DNA from: Verpa conica
Taxonomy: Eukaryota; Ascomycota; Pezizomycetes; Pezizales; Morchellaceae
Reading direction: 5' to 3'
DNA length: 64,000 bases
NCBI GenBank assembly: GCA_033030425.1
Contig: JAUFSD010000011.1
Span: 744,001-808,000 of the forward strand
Shown here piece by piece: positions 11,201-27,100 of the stretch. Every line of letters starts with the position of its first letter. The first letter of the stretch is position 1. The notes under the pieces were generated by a model. That model saw only the letters and a program-made list of their open reading frames with translations, did not search any database and had not been told where the DNA came from. A program made the translations under genes and the position numbers.

Positions 11201-13235
11201 GAGCTCATTTGGGACAGATAAAACTTCAGAGTGCTCAGATTGGACGACAATCACAAAGTCAAAAGGTTAAGGAACCAATAGAAGGAGAAACTGATACCGA
11301 AAGCCAATATCGCCACGCATTCCTGATACTAGAACCTAAAAGAAAGGACTCATCGACTTTAGTACGCCATGTTCTTTGTGCTGAGAGTGACGCCGAGCGG
11401 GATGAGTGGGTAGATGCTCTGATGCAGTATGTAGACAAAGGTGAGCATACAGAGGATATACCACCTCAATCTAAAGATGGTACATCTACTGGACGAGAAA
11501 AAAAGAAGCGGTATGGGCCAAAGCACAAGGATAGCAAGGACTCTCAAAGCATCGAGCAAGACAAACTACATGCTTTGGGCTACGAACAAACAACTCCTGG
11601 TCCCGAGCCTGCTCGTGGTCCTACACCAGAGGAACTCCAGAGAATACGAAACACACCATCACCCCAGAACTCAATCGCGTCTTCAATAACTGCTTCACAG
11701 TCCTCAATTTCAGTTGCAGCCCAGCCTTTAGTTTCGGCTCCCGAAAGAAATCAACAGTCGAAACAAATCTCAGCTCCTACTAATGGATCTGTCATCTCAG
11801 ACCTGGCTGCTTGGGGTGCAAAGCTAACCCATAGCGAGCAAAAGGCTGCTAAGAAGCGTAGTATCTGGGGTTTCAGACAAAGGTCTTCCTCCGATCTTGA
11901 TAACCAACAATTGCAAGGGGGGATACCGTTCCACCAAATAGGAGAGAGGCTTAATAGGAGTGTCTTTGGAGCAACACTAGAAGAGGCAGTGCATCTTAGT
12001 AAGCCGTTTGGCGTCACGGTGCACCTGCCTGCGGTGGTATATCGTTGCATCGAATATTTGGAAGCAAAGGACGCAGCAAGCGAGGAAGGAATCTTCAGGT
12101 TAAGTGGATCAAATGTTGTCATCAAAGGATTAAGAGAAAGATTTAATACTGGTGAGCGGTTTTTGGATTTGTGCACGACTAGACACGAGGCTAAAGCGAA
12201 GTAGAATCGGATTTTAATTTATTGAACAACGATGAGTATTACGATGTACACGCCGTAGCAGGACTCTTGAAACTTTATTTACGGGAATTACCCACCAATG
12301 TTCTCACTACTGAGCGGAGAGAGGAGTTTGTTAAGGTCACTGGTATGTATTTTCTCCGTGGATCAATAATTTGAGTATAAACCTAATACTTTTATACAGA
12401 GATGGACGATAAGGCGACCAAGATCGTAGTCTTGAACGAACTTGTACACAGCCTACCTATCGAGAACTTTGAACTCCTTAGGGCTCTATCGGGACATCTA
12501 CTACGCATTGTAGAGAACTCAGACGTCAATAAGATGACAATTAGGAATGGTATGTTTAAATCATTGACATACCTTTGGTAGCTTGAGGCAGGGCTAATCC
12601 TCCATTAGTTGGTATTGTGTTTTCCCCGACATTAAATATTCCTGCCCAGGTTTTCTCAATGTTCCTTCATGAATATCGGCATATTTTCGTCCGGCCCGAT
12701 GAAAACCTTCCCGATGACAGAGATACACCGCGGTCCCCTCTACGCGAGACCCACGAGGATAGACCATCAATTCCATCAGTCCAAAACCCGATCCAGTCCG
12801 CTACTCAGCACGCGAACGCTATAGCTCCTAGTACACCAGGAGTTGCCCTTAAGTCTCCGCTTCCGCATATGCTTATGTCACACCTTCAAGAGCCCCAGAC
12901 CCCGAGAACAATTGCAGCAAGTTATGAGCCCAACTATGAGCAGATGTTTACCCCCACACAACCGGAATTCCCTCGTACTCCTTCCCTCCCTCCCTCAGAC
13001 CTTATCCAAAACGAAACAAATGACTCGACAGGAACGTCATTACCTGATGCAAAGGGTAATAAGCAGCGGCGAAGAGAAAGTTCTATGATGTTCATGATGG
13101 GGGGGATGAGGAACAAAGGTTCATTTGTAGTTCCAAAAGGTTAGTTAACTCTTGCTTTATCTCAATCCCGGAGGTAAAATGCTGATATAATTGATTACTA
13201 CAGCCATGGTGATGGAAGATAGTGTCTATGAGTAG
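8293..13235 (+). CDS. BEM3: Bem3-type Rho GTPase-activating protein (PX-PH-RhoGAP)
   Basis: Five exons: 8293-12151, 12205-12342, 12400-12549, 12609-13139 and 13204-13235, giving 1569 residues with all phases closing. Order of parts: a disordered Ser/Pro-rich N-terminus; a short coiled coil around residue 320 (KDKDRYRKKLKEQ); an Asp/Glu run near 564-580; a PX-like domain at about 817-910; a PH domain at about 932-1050 (GYLTKRGKNFGGWKARYF); and a RhoGAP domain from about 1225 into exon 4. Arg1269 in GIFRLSG is the expected arginine finger. Exons 2-4 restore RhoGAP motifs such as YYDVHAVAGLLKLYLRELP. The domain order matches yeast Bem3, which switches off Cdc42 at polarised growth sites. The last intron is less certain: without it the protein stops at 13144, 10 residues shorter. 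The start has no competing upstream ATG in frame. Confidence 0.9.
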
Positions 13236-14126
13236 TCTACCCCCCAAAGCTGAAAATTAATAATTTTAATGGGAAATACGTTCGGTTCTGGAGTTTTCTT
13301 TCTATTTCCTTTCCCTTTGTTATTCCTTGTGTTTCTGGTTTGTGGGGCCTAATTTATCTTCTTGCCATTTTCTTTTGGTTTTTTTTTGTTACTGGGAAAT
13401 ACCCTGAGGAGTATGTGGTAATCGCGCGCCTGTGGGTGAAATTTCGGACAGGGATGTATACTGTGGTTTTCGCTTGATCTGGCTTCTATGTTTTATAAAT
13501 TCTTTTTTTGTTATTATATTATGGCTACCCTGTATATATCGCAGTTGATATGTGAACAGAGAGTTGTAACATTGATAGCTCATCTATTTCTTCGGTGATA
13601 TGGCTTTTTTCTTTCTTTTTTTTCTGGCAGAAAGTAAACGAGTAAGCTAGCTTATTTATTCTATTTAGTGTTATAGTGTAATCCTGTTACTGTAGTTATA
13701 CACACTGAACACCCCTTTAAGTAGGATTCTTGCGCAAGAATACAGATAGTTAGAAGTGGATCTTGAAGCTGTAAGTGATCAGGAAAGTGGCCTTGTAGTT
13801 AAGAGTTTGTTTTATCAATATAACCGCCTCTCTTCGACGGCTATTATAATATGTCGAAGGCCCTTGACTACAGGAAGCTTTATCCTCTAGGTTAGAAATA
13901 ACTATAGCATTTAGTTGATTGGACAGTTACGGGGCTAACTGAGCTGGAAACCCTTTTTGAATATCTTGGTTAACGTCTCTTTTATAGGAAATGTATCAGA
14001 TCACCATATCTCACTCGATAGATCATGTGATAACCCTTGCCCCACCACACCAACTTAAAAAACTTCAGCAGAGCCTCAATCAAATCAGAAACACTTCTAT
14101 TCACCTCTCCAATATACCAAACAATC
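13236..14126. other. Intergenic region
   Basis: Between the BEM3-like stop and the BUD23 start. The first part is T-rich (runs of T at 13380 and 13610), as expected of a 3' UTR and polyadenylation zone. Nothing coding is seen. Confidence 0.4.
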
Positions 14127-15025
14127 ATGTCTCGCCCTGAGGATACTCTGTAAGCTCTATAACTATTGCTCTCTCCCTTGAAAAGTGCTTTTCTGAACTT
14201 GAATACAGTCCCCCAGACCTATTCTACAATGATACTGAATCACACAAATATACCACCTCTTCACGGATCCAATCAATCCAGTCTTCTATGGCCCAGCGCG
14301 CGCTCCAGCTCCTCGCTCTGGACTCTCCGTCTCTAATCCTCGATATCGGTTGCGGCTCTGGCCTCTCAGGCGAGCACATTTCTACCTCGGGCCACATTTG
14401 GATTGGGATGGACATATCAGCGTCTATGCTCGCTATTGCGCTCGACCGCGATACAGATGGTGACCTTCTGCTGGCAGATATGGGTCAAGGTGTTCCCTTT
14501 CGGCCAGGAACGTTTGATGCTGCTATATCTATCTCTGCTATACAGTGGTTGTGTAACGCTGATAGCTCTGATGTTTCTGCAAAGGGGAGGTTATCAAGGT
14601 TCTTTGATGGACTTTATAGCTCACTGAAGAGAGGTGGGAAAGCTGTCCTACAGTTTTATCCTAAAAACGAGGTGCAGAGGACTATGATCACTTCTGCGGC
14701 CATCAGGGCTGGTTTCGGTGCAGGTCTGTTAGAAGATGACCCGGAAACGAAGAATAAGAAGCTTTATCTTGTTTTGACTGTTGGCGCGGGCCATGATGAT
14801 ACTGGTGGTAACGCCGTTACAGGAAGGGATGTTACGGATTTTGTAAAGGGAATTGAAGGTGTCGATGTTATTGATGAACGAAGGAAGGGAAAGAATGGGA
14901 AGGGGAAGGAGTTTAAAGGCTCTAAGTCGTGGATTTTTCGGAAAAAGGAGCAGAGTAGGAATAAAGGTAGGGTGGTGAAGGCAGATTCAAAGTATACGGG
15001 GAGGAAGAGAAGAATTACGTTTTAG
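14127..15025 (+). CDS. BUD23: Bud23, 18S rRNA (guanine-N7) methyltransferase
   Basis: Two exons, 14127-14149 and 14209-15025, give 279 residues, close to yeast Bud23 (275). The tiny first exon supplies MSRPEDTL, and joining it to PPDLFYNDTESHKYTTSSR gives the usual Bud23 N-terminus; no open frame upstream of the larger exon does this. The SAM-binding motif I is LILDIGCGSG at about residues 50-59, followed by the acidic WIGMDISASML loop. The C-terminal WBS-type region (LKRGGKAVLQFYPKN, then Lys/Arg-rich to the end) is also present. By family knowledge it works with Trm112 on the small ribosomal subunit in the nucleus. It converges with IDH1, whose stop lies only about 300 bp downstream. Confidence 0.93.
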
Positions 15026-15328
15026 TATTACATATACATATACATTTCTTTTCTTTCTTTTCCTTCTTTCTTAATACATGTAAGTTATGAAACTACGACA
15101 AAATATAGGGTATACGAGGTGTATACTAGATACTGGGGAACCGAAGACTTTTTTGACATCGAATTGAAATATACTTAGAGTCAAAATGGAAAGGAAAATT
15201 CCTCTTTAGTTACAAAAAACGGAACACCAAAGAAAAGAAAACTGCAATGGTATTCAAAACCACCCATAGACCTCTAATTTAACATGCACGAACAAAATTA
15301 TAGTTGTTCCCTCAGTCTATCGCGCCTT

Positions 15329-17082
15329 TTAAATTTGTTCCATCTTGTGCAGCACAGCATTGGTGAATTCATGAGTCTTGCTGTTTCCACCCATATCCCT
15401 AGTCCTAATCTTTCTGTAGAAATTGTTAGGGACTAGCCCTAAAAGCTTTGATAAGAGGGGAATATCTTACCCTTCAGCAACAACATCATACACAGCCTGT
15501 GAAATCCTGGTCGCGTGATCATCAAGTCCCAAGTGCCTCAACATCATGGTCGCTGATAATATTAGCGCCGTCGGGTTTGCTTGATCCTGCCCCTTGATAT
15601 CTAAACCAACATGTCTACAACCAGGCTCAAAGACAGCATACTCTCTTCCCATGTTGCACCCTGGAACAATGCCGGGTCCACCAACCAGCGCAGCACCAAT
15701 GTTTGAGAGAATAGATCCGTATAGGTTAGGCATGACAAGGACATCAAACTGCTGAGGCTTAGAAACGGCCTGCATGGAAGCATTGTCGACAATCATGTCG
15801 TTGACTTCAAGTTGAGGGTAATCCTTAGCAATCTCCAAGAAAGTGCTTCTAAAAAGACCGTCGGCAAGCTTCATAATGTTCGCTTTGTGGATAACAGTAA
15901 CCTTCTTTCTTTGGTTTGCAGTTGCAAAAGAGAACGCAAACTTGCTGATACGTTCGGACTTCATCCTAGTGACGATCTTAAGAGACTCGACGACGCCAGG
16001 GACAGATTGATGTTCCAACCCAGAGTATTCACCTTCAGTGTTCTCACGGATGATACACATATCAACATTAGAGTGACGGGTAATGTAACCGGGCATATTC
16101 TTAATCAGGACAACGGAAGCATAGATATCAAGTTCCTGACGAAGGGCAACGTTGAAGGATTGGTGGCCGGAGCGTTCGACTGGGGTGTAGAGAATACCTA
16201 GAGTATATTTTAGGTTAGTAATTTATATCCAGGCCGGGTATAGTGGCTGGAACACAGGAAAGCACTCATAAGAGTGTGAAAGCCAAATTATGTAAGATAA
16301 TTTAATGACCTGGGCTATTGTTTTGAGGAATATGGTTCTTATTCACCATAGAGGCACTTTCTTTATATTTGATTGCCCCTAAAACCGAATGGAAGAAAAT
16401 AGGAAATGTAATAAAAAAAACCTACCCTTAAGGCCAACTTTATTTCTCTTCAAAGAAGCAACTGACTGGCGGTAAAGATCTTCGGAGTGCAAGTTTCCGG
16501 TGACGACACCAGTAACATCGACTTGATCCCACTCGACTGGAACGCTCTCATGCTTGAAAATAGTCTTAACAGCGTCTGTTACTTCAGCGCCGATACCATC
16601 ACCTAGAGAATATTCTCAGCAATGTGCTAAAGTATATATGTGGCATCGGAGGAGCAAAAGGACGCACCAGGGATTAAGGTAACTGTGTATTTCCCGCCAT
16701 ACTTTGTAGGCTTAACCAGGTCTGAGGCAACAGTGGCCATAGCTATATTTCAGATGCTGCATCAGTATCATGTAGGTCCCATTCTTCCGAGATGCCAGGC
16801 ATTGGCAGCCCCAGGAATAAAGAGCGTACATCGAGTGACGGGTGATATGACATTCTTTCCGTGTACAGCCTTTGCTGCACTCAAGAGAGACTGTAGATAA
16901 TGAAATTAAAGAGAGAGTTAGTTCTTGTTAGGTATGAGAATTTATATGCATAGATGTGGAAGAGAAAAGGTACATCAAGGCTGCATACACGAGCACACAC
17001 GTAATAACGACGGTCCGTGCAGAATGAAGGGATGAAATGGAAGGGGAAAACACACTTTGGAGAGGCCTCGGGCAGAAATCAT
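15329..17082 (-). CDS. IDH1: NAD-dependent isocitrate dehydrogenase subunit 1, mitochondrial
   Basis: Six exons on the minus strand: 17056-17082, 16830-16890, 16668-16742, 16426-16602, 15471-16197 and 15329-15413, making 383 residues. The mature part starts at KPTKYGGKYTVTLIPGDGIG. It contains IIRENTEGEYSGLEH, VTVIHKANIMKLADGLFR, IIVDNASMQAV-type and NLYGSILSNIGAALVGGPG motifs and ends THEFTNAVLHKMEQI. Residues fit the Idh1 (regulatory) rather than the Idh2 (catalytic) branch. The predicted presequence MISARGLSKSLLSAAKAV followed by RSMATV suits mitochondrial import. The first exon is the weakest call: another ATG at about 17274 (MAGAQYRNLARATTA) could also be spliced in phase to the second exon. 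One donor is GTGCGT. The enzyme oxidises isocitrate to 2-oxoglutarate in the TCA cycle as an Idh1/Idh2 octamer. Confidence 0.92.
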
Positions 17083-18501
17083 GACTGAGACTTTTATGAA
17101 AATAATGCGGAGAGGGGGGAACACAGCCGCCTAGCACAAAGGATATCGAGGGAGATGGAGGAAAGAAGAGCACCAGCCGAAAATCAGGAAGGAAAAGCCT
17201 GGGGAGGGGCGACGAGCCTCCTGCCCGCACAGCCGTTGTAGCACGCGCTAAGTTTCGGTATTGCGCGCCTGCCATTTTGTTTCCTCATCTATCTAATCTA
17301 ATCTAAGCGGGGCCAATGACAAGGGTAACTCAATTAATCCATATAGCTACAATCGTAGTGATAGTGGGTAGGGAAATAAAAAGGAATGAATGTCGTAATA
17401 GCATCACGACCCCTTATCTACGGCTCCAGCTTACTAAGCCCTGAGCCCTGAATATCACAAGAGTTCTCTGTGTGACACATATCACAGTCCCGGCGGAAAT
17501 GGACAGTTAGTTAGTCAGTTAGATGAAAGTTGAGTGGCCGAAAGATTTCCAGAAGAATGGGAGTGTTCCGGCCCCTACATATACCGGTATTCCCACTGAA
17601 GCCTCATCTCAGAACCTAAACGGGTCTGGCCGATGCTGGCCGAGATTGATTACGGTTCCAGGACACCGTAGCCGGTATAGAAACTGTATAAAAAAATACT
17701 GAGGAAGCCAACGAAGCTATAAGAACCTATATACCCAAGTAGAGTAGACCCTTTACTACATACGTATGCGTGGACGTACAGCATGTATTGCTGGCCTAGG
17801 TGTTGCTGGCGAGTTGACTCCCGCCCGAAGCACCCCGTCGAACTGCGGCAGCCACATCCTTCCTTATCCAAATCTTGGTTGCTTTTTTTTGCCGCTGGCC
17901 ATGTGGTGGTTGGCTAGTTGTTCGTGAGTGGAAGCAGCAATCCGCAAATTTTCGTCCAGTTTTTGCCATCATTGCGGCTCTCTTAGTCAGCCCGTTTGCC
18001 GTTTTCCTCTTCGCGGTTGATATTTTCTTTTCTTTTTCCACTTTTTTTTTTCTGTCCTCACCCACCCTTTCTTTCGCTTGCCTGAAGTAATCGTCCTCCC
18101 TTCTCTTCTCCTCCCTATCTCCCCTACACCCTCAACATCTCCCCTCCCATCTTCAAAGAAATAAAATTACTTCTCTTTCCCCTTCCTTTTCCAGTTCATC
18201 TGTCAAAGGAGCAGGATAATCTACCCAGTGGTCCTTCTTTTCTCACTACGAGAGTTCTGTTCTTTCCCTTTTTTTCCCACCATTCCCATCGTTCCTTCTT
18301 TTAAGACGTTACGAATCATCCACTTGACGGGAGGATAGATAAAGGGACCAACTCTTTTTCTTTCCCTAGTATCACACGCAGGAGTCACCGAAATCTTCTT
18401 TTCCTCCTGATTTCACTATTTTTTGCTATCATCTCAACAAGCACAAGTACACGATAAATACCTAAAATTCTACACTAACCACGAGCGATAAAACTGCAAT
18501 C
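17083..18501. promoter_or_regulatory. Shared upstream region of IDH1 and DED1
   Basis: Divergent intergenic region of 1.4 kb. The DED1 side (about 18040-18470) is strongly C/T-rich on the plus strand, as is common in leaders and promoters of highly expressed fungal genes. The leader of DED1 is probably long. No canonical TATA box was identified, and the small frames here (17650-18090) are not supported. Confidence 0.4.
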
Positions 18502-20942
<2,441 letters not shown>

Positions 20943-22786
20943 GCATCTCATTACGGCGTTGCGTATGTTTGGGCCTTTTTTCTTCCTAGATCACGAAAAA
21001 AAAATGCTGTTTGTTTGTTCATCTTCTTGCATAAAAAGGAAGGGAGAAACGGAAATGGTTTAAACATGGCGCAATAATTTTTGTTTTCGAATTTCATAAA
21101 AGGTTTTTTTTTTCTTTCTTTTTTTCATTAGTTCTCTCAATACATGGCTGTCATTTCCTTTTGTTTGTTCTCAAGGCCATGTGTATTTCTCTTGAATTTC
21201 TTGTTACTTCAGGCCTTCTTGTAAGCAGGGCATTTACATTACGTGGGATCAGCATGGGGCATGTTATACACAACACAAACGGGTATAGATGGGTCTATCA
21301 ACTGGGAGTTTCATTTACACGATTTTATTTTTGTTCTCTTCCTAGTTGTGGGGTTTATCTTATTACTAGTAATGTGTTTGTGTTCTGCTGAGATTCAAAA
21401 AAGCACTGGCGGTTTTTTAGGCATGGGGAAATGAGAGGCGCTTCTGTTTTTGTTTTTGTTTTGAATGAGAAATGGGTGGGAGAATCTTTTTGTTTTGTTT
21501 TTGCTCTGCTTTATATTTTGTTTCTGATATCGAGTCTTGTGTCTTGCTTTTACTTCAAATGGGAGTTCTCTATGCTGAATTAGGGCGGGCCTACGATGTT
21601 GGGGGACACAACACATACAAGAGAAAGGGACGGAAGGTTGTATCAATATCTACCCGGCGTTTTTGTTTTCATGATTTCTTTCATGTATGATGATGATGAC
21701 GATGGGTGTTTTCCCTCCTTCTATATCTCCATTTTACCGGTCTAGGTCTAGGGTGTTTTTTTCTTCATACACTTAGTTACTTTTGGACCGGTGGGGTGGC
21801 TTCTGTTCTCTCTACGAAGGGAAAGAAAGGGGGGTTATAGGTAGATTCTATTTATTTTATTTTTTTGTATTTGTACGTGTCCCTGATGGTTAGAGATTTG
21901 CTGGGTCGAGTAGTATAGAGAAATGCCTGTTTAGTTTGGTAATTTGAATTAAAATTAGAGCTATCTTATTATCCCTTGTATTACTACATGCATCACTACA
22001 CTTTTAAGTTGTGTCTGAGTCTAATCCAGTATCAACTCGGGCTCCCTGAAGTATACCCAAAATGAGTCCTTTGAACCAGGTTATCGGAACCGGCAATTTT
22101 CCCAATACTGGAAATATTAAGATAGAACAGCCTTAGTGTACCCGGGGATGTGCTTAAGTACCGAGAACCTAGTGTCCATAGGGTGAGAATATATGGGCCC
22201 CATAGGAGAGAGCCAATAGCGTCTACCCCACATGCATAATTTGTATGAAGAGGGGGGAATACTGGGAATATCTTGTATATCCCTTTAAAAATCTAAAAAA
22301 TCTAAAAAATACAACTACAGGACTGCGCTTTTCACTAGTTTTCATACTCATTTATTTGAGCTTTATCTTGATATTTATACTAAGTACTTTGTGTACAATT
22401 AAGCATCAAATTAGAGTCTTTGAATTTGTGCCGCGGCTGCTTAGCCTGGAGCCCTCGCAGTTCATATATTATTTTACTGACCAGTGCAGCATTGTCAAAC
22501 CAACTAGAGTACAAGCCTGCATTAAGGAGCTATCTAACCGAGAATAGTTGATAGTACTTACCCTTAACACCTAGTACTTACTCAATGAGGTGGAACAAAC
22601 AAACAAATTATCAATTTGACCATATTCACCCTATCCAATCACTCACTCCGGTATAATATGCTGCTCTAGGATATCTGACTGGGACTTATTACGTCCCAAA
22701 CCACTACTGGGTCAAGATTGTTGCGATTTTGATAGTGTCGCTATGGGTAGTTTTGATAGATGAGCGAATAGGGTATAACCGGTGCG
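20943..22786. other. Intergenic region with the DED1 3' UTR
   Basis: T-rich after the DED1 stop (runs at 21105-21125, 21440-21500 and 21850-21870). Several hydrophobic frames of 60-100 codons occur (e.g. 22245-22547) but have no recognisable motif and biased simple composition. No gene is called. Confidence 0.4.
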
Positions 22787-22933
22787 TATCCCATAATCCG
22801 GTGGAAAATGCTGCCCCCCCAAAGTGGCGGTGGCTCAACATATAGTAGCCTATGAAAAATAGTAGAAGCCTGAGTCTAGCCACAGAATTTTGGCCCCCAC
22901 GGAAAAGGGGCAGCTTCACCGGGTTATGGGATA
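22787..22933. mobile_element. Small MITE with TA target duplication
   Basis: After a TA at 22787-22788 the sequence TCCCATAATCCGGTG begins. On the other strand, before a TA at 22932-22933, TCCCATAACCCGGTG begins. The inverted similarity continues to GCTGCCCC, about 27 bp with a short indel. The 147-bp size, inverted ends and flanking TA fit a Tc1/mariner-type MITE. No coding content. Confidence 0.65.
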
Positions 22934-24185
22934 GCTTCCTTGTTTGAGGAGTCCGATCTAGAGGTTCATGTGCTAAGGCAGCTGCAGATGCAGAAGATCA
23001 TGTATTATCACTCGTTGGAGGAGATTACAGTATTATTATCCATAAAGTACTTGTCTTGTCGCCTGACGTTACGTGCGGCACAAACAGGGAAGATTAGCGG
23101 CCCAAAGCGGCAGATAACTTACTGCACGAGGCAACACCCGAGGATGCGGCTCTGTACATAGATACTACAACGGACTGATACAAAAAACACACCGGTAAAC
23201 ATTGGAAGAATGACCTGATACAATCTCGTAGAAGAGAAAATCCTTCCCAATCAGCGTCGTGTGTAGCGTGAATAGGAACCTTTTTAACTAGGGAGGCAGC
23301 CTTTGAAGCGAACTCCGGCTGAAGGGGGGAAGGCGTGACGAGAAAATGTGTTGGCAGGATTTTGATGGGGGGAAGAGGGGTGTAACTTTACGTTTTACTT
23401 ACTCTGCAACCTCGGAAAAAAGTATAGTAGGAAACATCGCGGCCTATTGAATAGGTGTTTGGGTATTCGCGGGTGTATTGTGATTACAGTGTGCGACAGA
23501 TGGGTAATTCATGATTCAGAGGGAGTTTTTGTTGTGATCTCGGATATGATAACATGAGGACGGGTGCTATGAGTATTCCTCTATTAGAGCTCTCGTGATG
23601 ATTTGATTTTGCAATTTTTTCGTGCATCCTCTACGCTCTTCCCCTAGCTGAGACGCCAACAGCCAAACGCCATTCCTTTAGGCCACAGACACAACAGAAT
23701 AAGAATTTTCCGTCCTCAAACTTCCGATCGCCCCATCGAAATAGCTGACGACAGCCTTCCTTGCCTTCTCTCACGATTCTTCTATCCTCCATCTTTCATT
23801 CTCCTCCATCCATCCTCCCCTCCCTCTCCCTCTCCCACCTCCCCCTCCCATCCCCTTCCCCTAAACCATCTATCTCTACAACCCTCTGGTCAAGACAACT
23901 TGCTCTAAGCGATGCCAACACAACCCCAGAATCAACATATGTATAGCAAGCTTTACCTTCTTTAGAGTCCCAATATTTTCCGTGTTTCCCCTTAAACCCT
24001 TAAGTTATCGTGAACAATCGATCAGCCAGATTAAAACAAGCCTTGTTTTAACCATTAGTTCATTTATTCTACCTACAAAAATATCAACGCGTACAACTGC
24101 CATCGCGTCACACTTCTCTCTAGTAAGTCTTGTTTTCCGGATCCGCATTCGTCGCGCCCGTCTCTAACGGAAAGGTTAACCAGCA
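22934..24185. promoter_or_regulatory. Intergenic region upstream of IES1
   Basis: No gene seen. A very C/T-rich tract at about 23756-23880 (repeated CCCTCC and TCTCCC) lies 300-430 bp before the IES1 ATG and is probably promoter or leader. The frames at 23761-24167 are low-complexity products of this tract. Confidence 0.35.
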
Positions 24186-27100
24186 ATGACGGAAGTGCCG
24201 TCCGAGGTATCGTCGCCTGTCGCCTCGGCGTCTGGAGGCGCTACTGCTACTTCTGCTGCTGGAGATTTAAGCATCATTCAGCACAGGTCCACCACGAACA
24301 AAACCCAACCACAAAGCTCCGCTCACTCAAGTGATGGCAAAGACCGTGGAAGTGGCCAAACAGATACCCGTCCCTCCTCCGCTGATATCGATGAACGCCG
24401 GGGTAGCAACGGACGCGCAACGTCTCGCGGAGCGGGTGTAAATATTTCGCAGTCGTCCAGTGTCTCCGGAGGGGCCGGGGGAGGTGGAGGAGGTGGAGGA
24501 GGTGGAGGAGGAGGTGGTGGTAGTGGCGGCGGCGGAGAGAGAAGTGGAAGTGGAAATCACACGGGTGGACTCGGGCGGAAGCAGCAGACGAGTTTCTTCT
24601 CAGGAAGCAAGATTAAGCATTTGAAAAAACCGGATGGTGTGCCGCTTTGGAGGAAAGACATTCAATTTGAATTCTTGGAGGCCATATTTACGGACTCGAA
24701 ACATGTCTTCACGAACAGCTATGACGGAAGGAAGGAATGCACTTTTGCGGATGTGTACATTGATGCCATGGCCCGGAGCAGCAAGACTAGTAAAATCTTG
24801 AGGGACAAGCTTATGAGTGAGAGGGCCAATGCATTAAATATGGCTATGGTGTGTTTGTTGGTGAACGTCGGAAGGATGAATACAACCCTAAACTGTGAGT
24901 TCTTAATATAACCTTAACTACTTGATTGAGATAATATTAGTATGGCAGTTGGTTTCCATGGGGTCTTGCTCTGATGAATTGGCGGGCAGCTAATCCGTTC
25001 CTATTCTGTAGTCTTCCCTGAAATGAAAGCTCAGCTACGGACCTACCATGCCATCCCATCACTGCAGTCATATACCGACGCGCACGCTTATAAGCAGCTT
25101 CAGGATGCCCCTCGCTTGAAATCGATTCTTAAGGGAGCATGCGAAGACCGTAAAGAACCATTAACACTTGAGCAGTTGGAAGCATTGGGAGTTCCCCGCA
25201 CCAACCCCATAAACCTAGTTTTCCTTCTCTCAACATATGCACCCAAGGTCTCGGAACTGCATTTCCCCGAATCGAGAGATTTTTATGATCTTATTATGAG
25301 GAGCACTCTTTCAAGTAAGAGCAGGGCAAGAGCCTTTTTATGGCTGATGTGGTGGTATCTTGAGGGAGATTTCACAGTAAAATCAGCCATAGAGAATCCA
25401 TATGGGAAAGGCCAAGAAGCAAAAGACGGTGGCATACCTTGCAAGGTCCCACAGTTCGAACATTTAACAGAAGAACAGGCTGCCTTGGAGAATGTTGATG
25501 CGGCTCAGGAAATTGAGTTTGGTGAACGTATGCAAAAGGAGCGAAAAAGTATGTGGCCTCCCCTTCTCTCTTCATCTCTTTGTTGGGAGTATCTGTATGG
25601 ACTAGGAACATGTACAACACAAATAGGTGGGTGGGTGCATGGGGCTGACACATAGATTATAGAGTTGATTGAAGATATTGGGAATGCACCTGCGCCGTCG
25701 ACTGGAAAAAAGGGAAAGAAACGTGAGTAACCGTTTTGTCAACCAGCGTTTGTCTTGGCTGGTATTTTTAGTAGGCTCTGGGTAGTTCCTGACAGTATGG
25801 ATTATTATAGATATTGCTCCTTCTCCAGAAGAGGATACACAATCACCAGCAGGTTCGCCCCCCTCTAAGATGGTTACCCTTAGTGATAGAAATGGACAAC
25901 GTATATTTTTTTTCCACTTCTCGTGCTACGAATCCTATCTTGTTGTCCAATCCCCTCTCATAGACACTAATGTTATCCATAAGGCCCTACTCGAAACCCT
26001 ACCCGTAACAACAATAAGCGAAATTATTCGCATAACGAACAGTACGAATATGATTCAGATAATAATCACGATCAAACACGTTCTGTATCTCCTCAGAATT
26101 TTATGACACCCCCTGCCAATGGTAAAAATCTCAACAGCCGCCGCATTTCAACAGTTACAAAAATCGCCCATATTGTTAATGAGGGACCTGACACACCGTC
26201 TTCAGAACCACCTCCGAAAAATAAAGGTGGTCGGCCAAAAGGATCTGGAAAACGGAACGCTGACGGCGAAATTAAAGGAACTCCCAGGATCATCTTACGA
26301 ACCGGCGGGAAGCAACTTTCTACACCCGATGCCTCCGGCCACCTCATCTCAGCCGCAAGATCGATCCAGCCATCGATGATCGGAGATAAGGGAAGCCCTA
26401 TGATGGGCTCAGAGAGGGGACCTAAGCAAAGGCCATTGACGACTCACCAAATTGCCGTCCAGCAAAATAGGAAGGATAGAGCAGAGTATATGATTGACCG
26501 CAAGTTAAGGAGCCTTGATAGGAAGTCAAGAAAGACAAGGCTAAAGCAAGGTTCCATGGTTAGATGCTGGCGGAGAATTAAAAATCTTGAAGATCCATTT
26601 GCAAAGAGCGACGATGAGAGGGAGGTCAGAATTGTGCGTGTTCATGAGGTGGCAGTGGTACCAGAAAAGGAATCAGATATTATTGCCGACGATGGTAACC
26701 CATTCGGAAACGGGACTAGTGGTAGTGCCGGGGTAGTCGGCGAAGATGGAGCTGTGATTGAACCGATTTCGAAAAAGATTAAACTCGAACATAACATCCA
26801 TTATGATCATCATAGGCGTTTCGCTAATGGGATTATCCAACCATCAGTAGCGGGTTTGATTCCTGTAGAGGAAGAAGAAGAAGATTATGGAGAAGAGGCC
26901 AATTCACTCGCCGCCGCTGTTCGTAGAATGACAAGACGATTGGATAGATGGGAAGAGTCAGATAGGCAGCGCGCTGCTCAAGGTTTGGCGCCAGCCACTG
27001 TTTCAGATGTTCCGAGCACCGATGGGCATCATCTGCAAATTGCCTCAAAGTTGTTACTAGTAGCCGCGAGTCATGGGCAGGGTACTGGAAGCGGAGATGA

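Noticed and set aside
22245..22547. 100-codon frame with hydrophobic segments as a small membrane protein
   Set aside because: Simple AT-rich composition, repeated LKNLKN-type words, no motif and no splice support.
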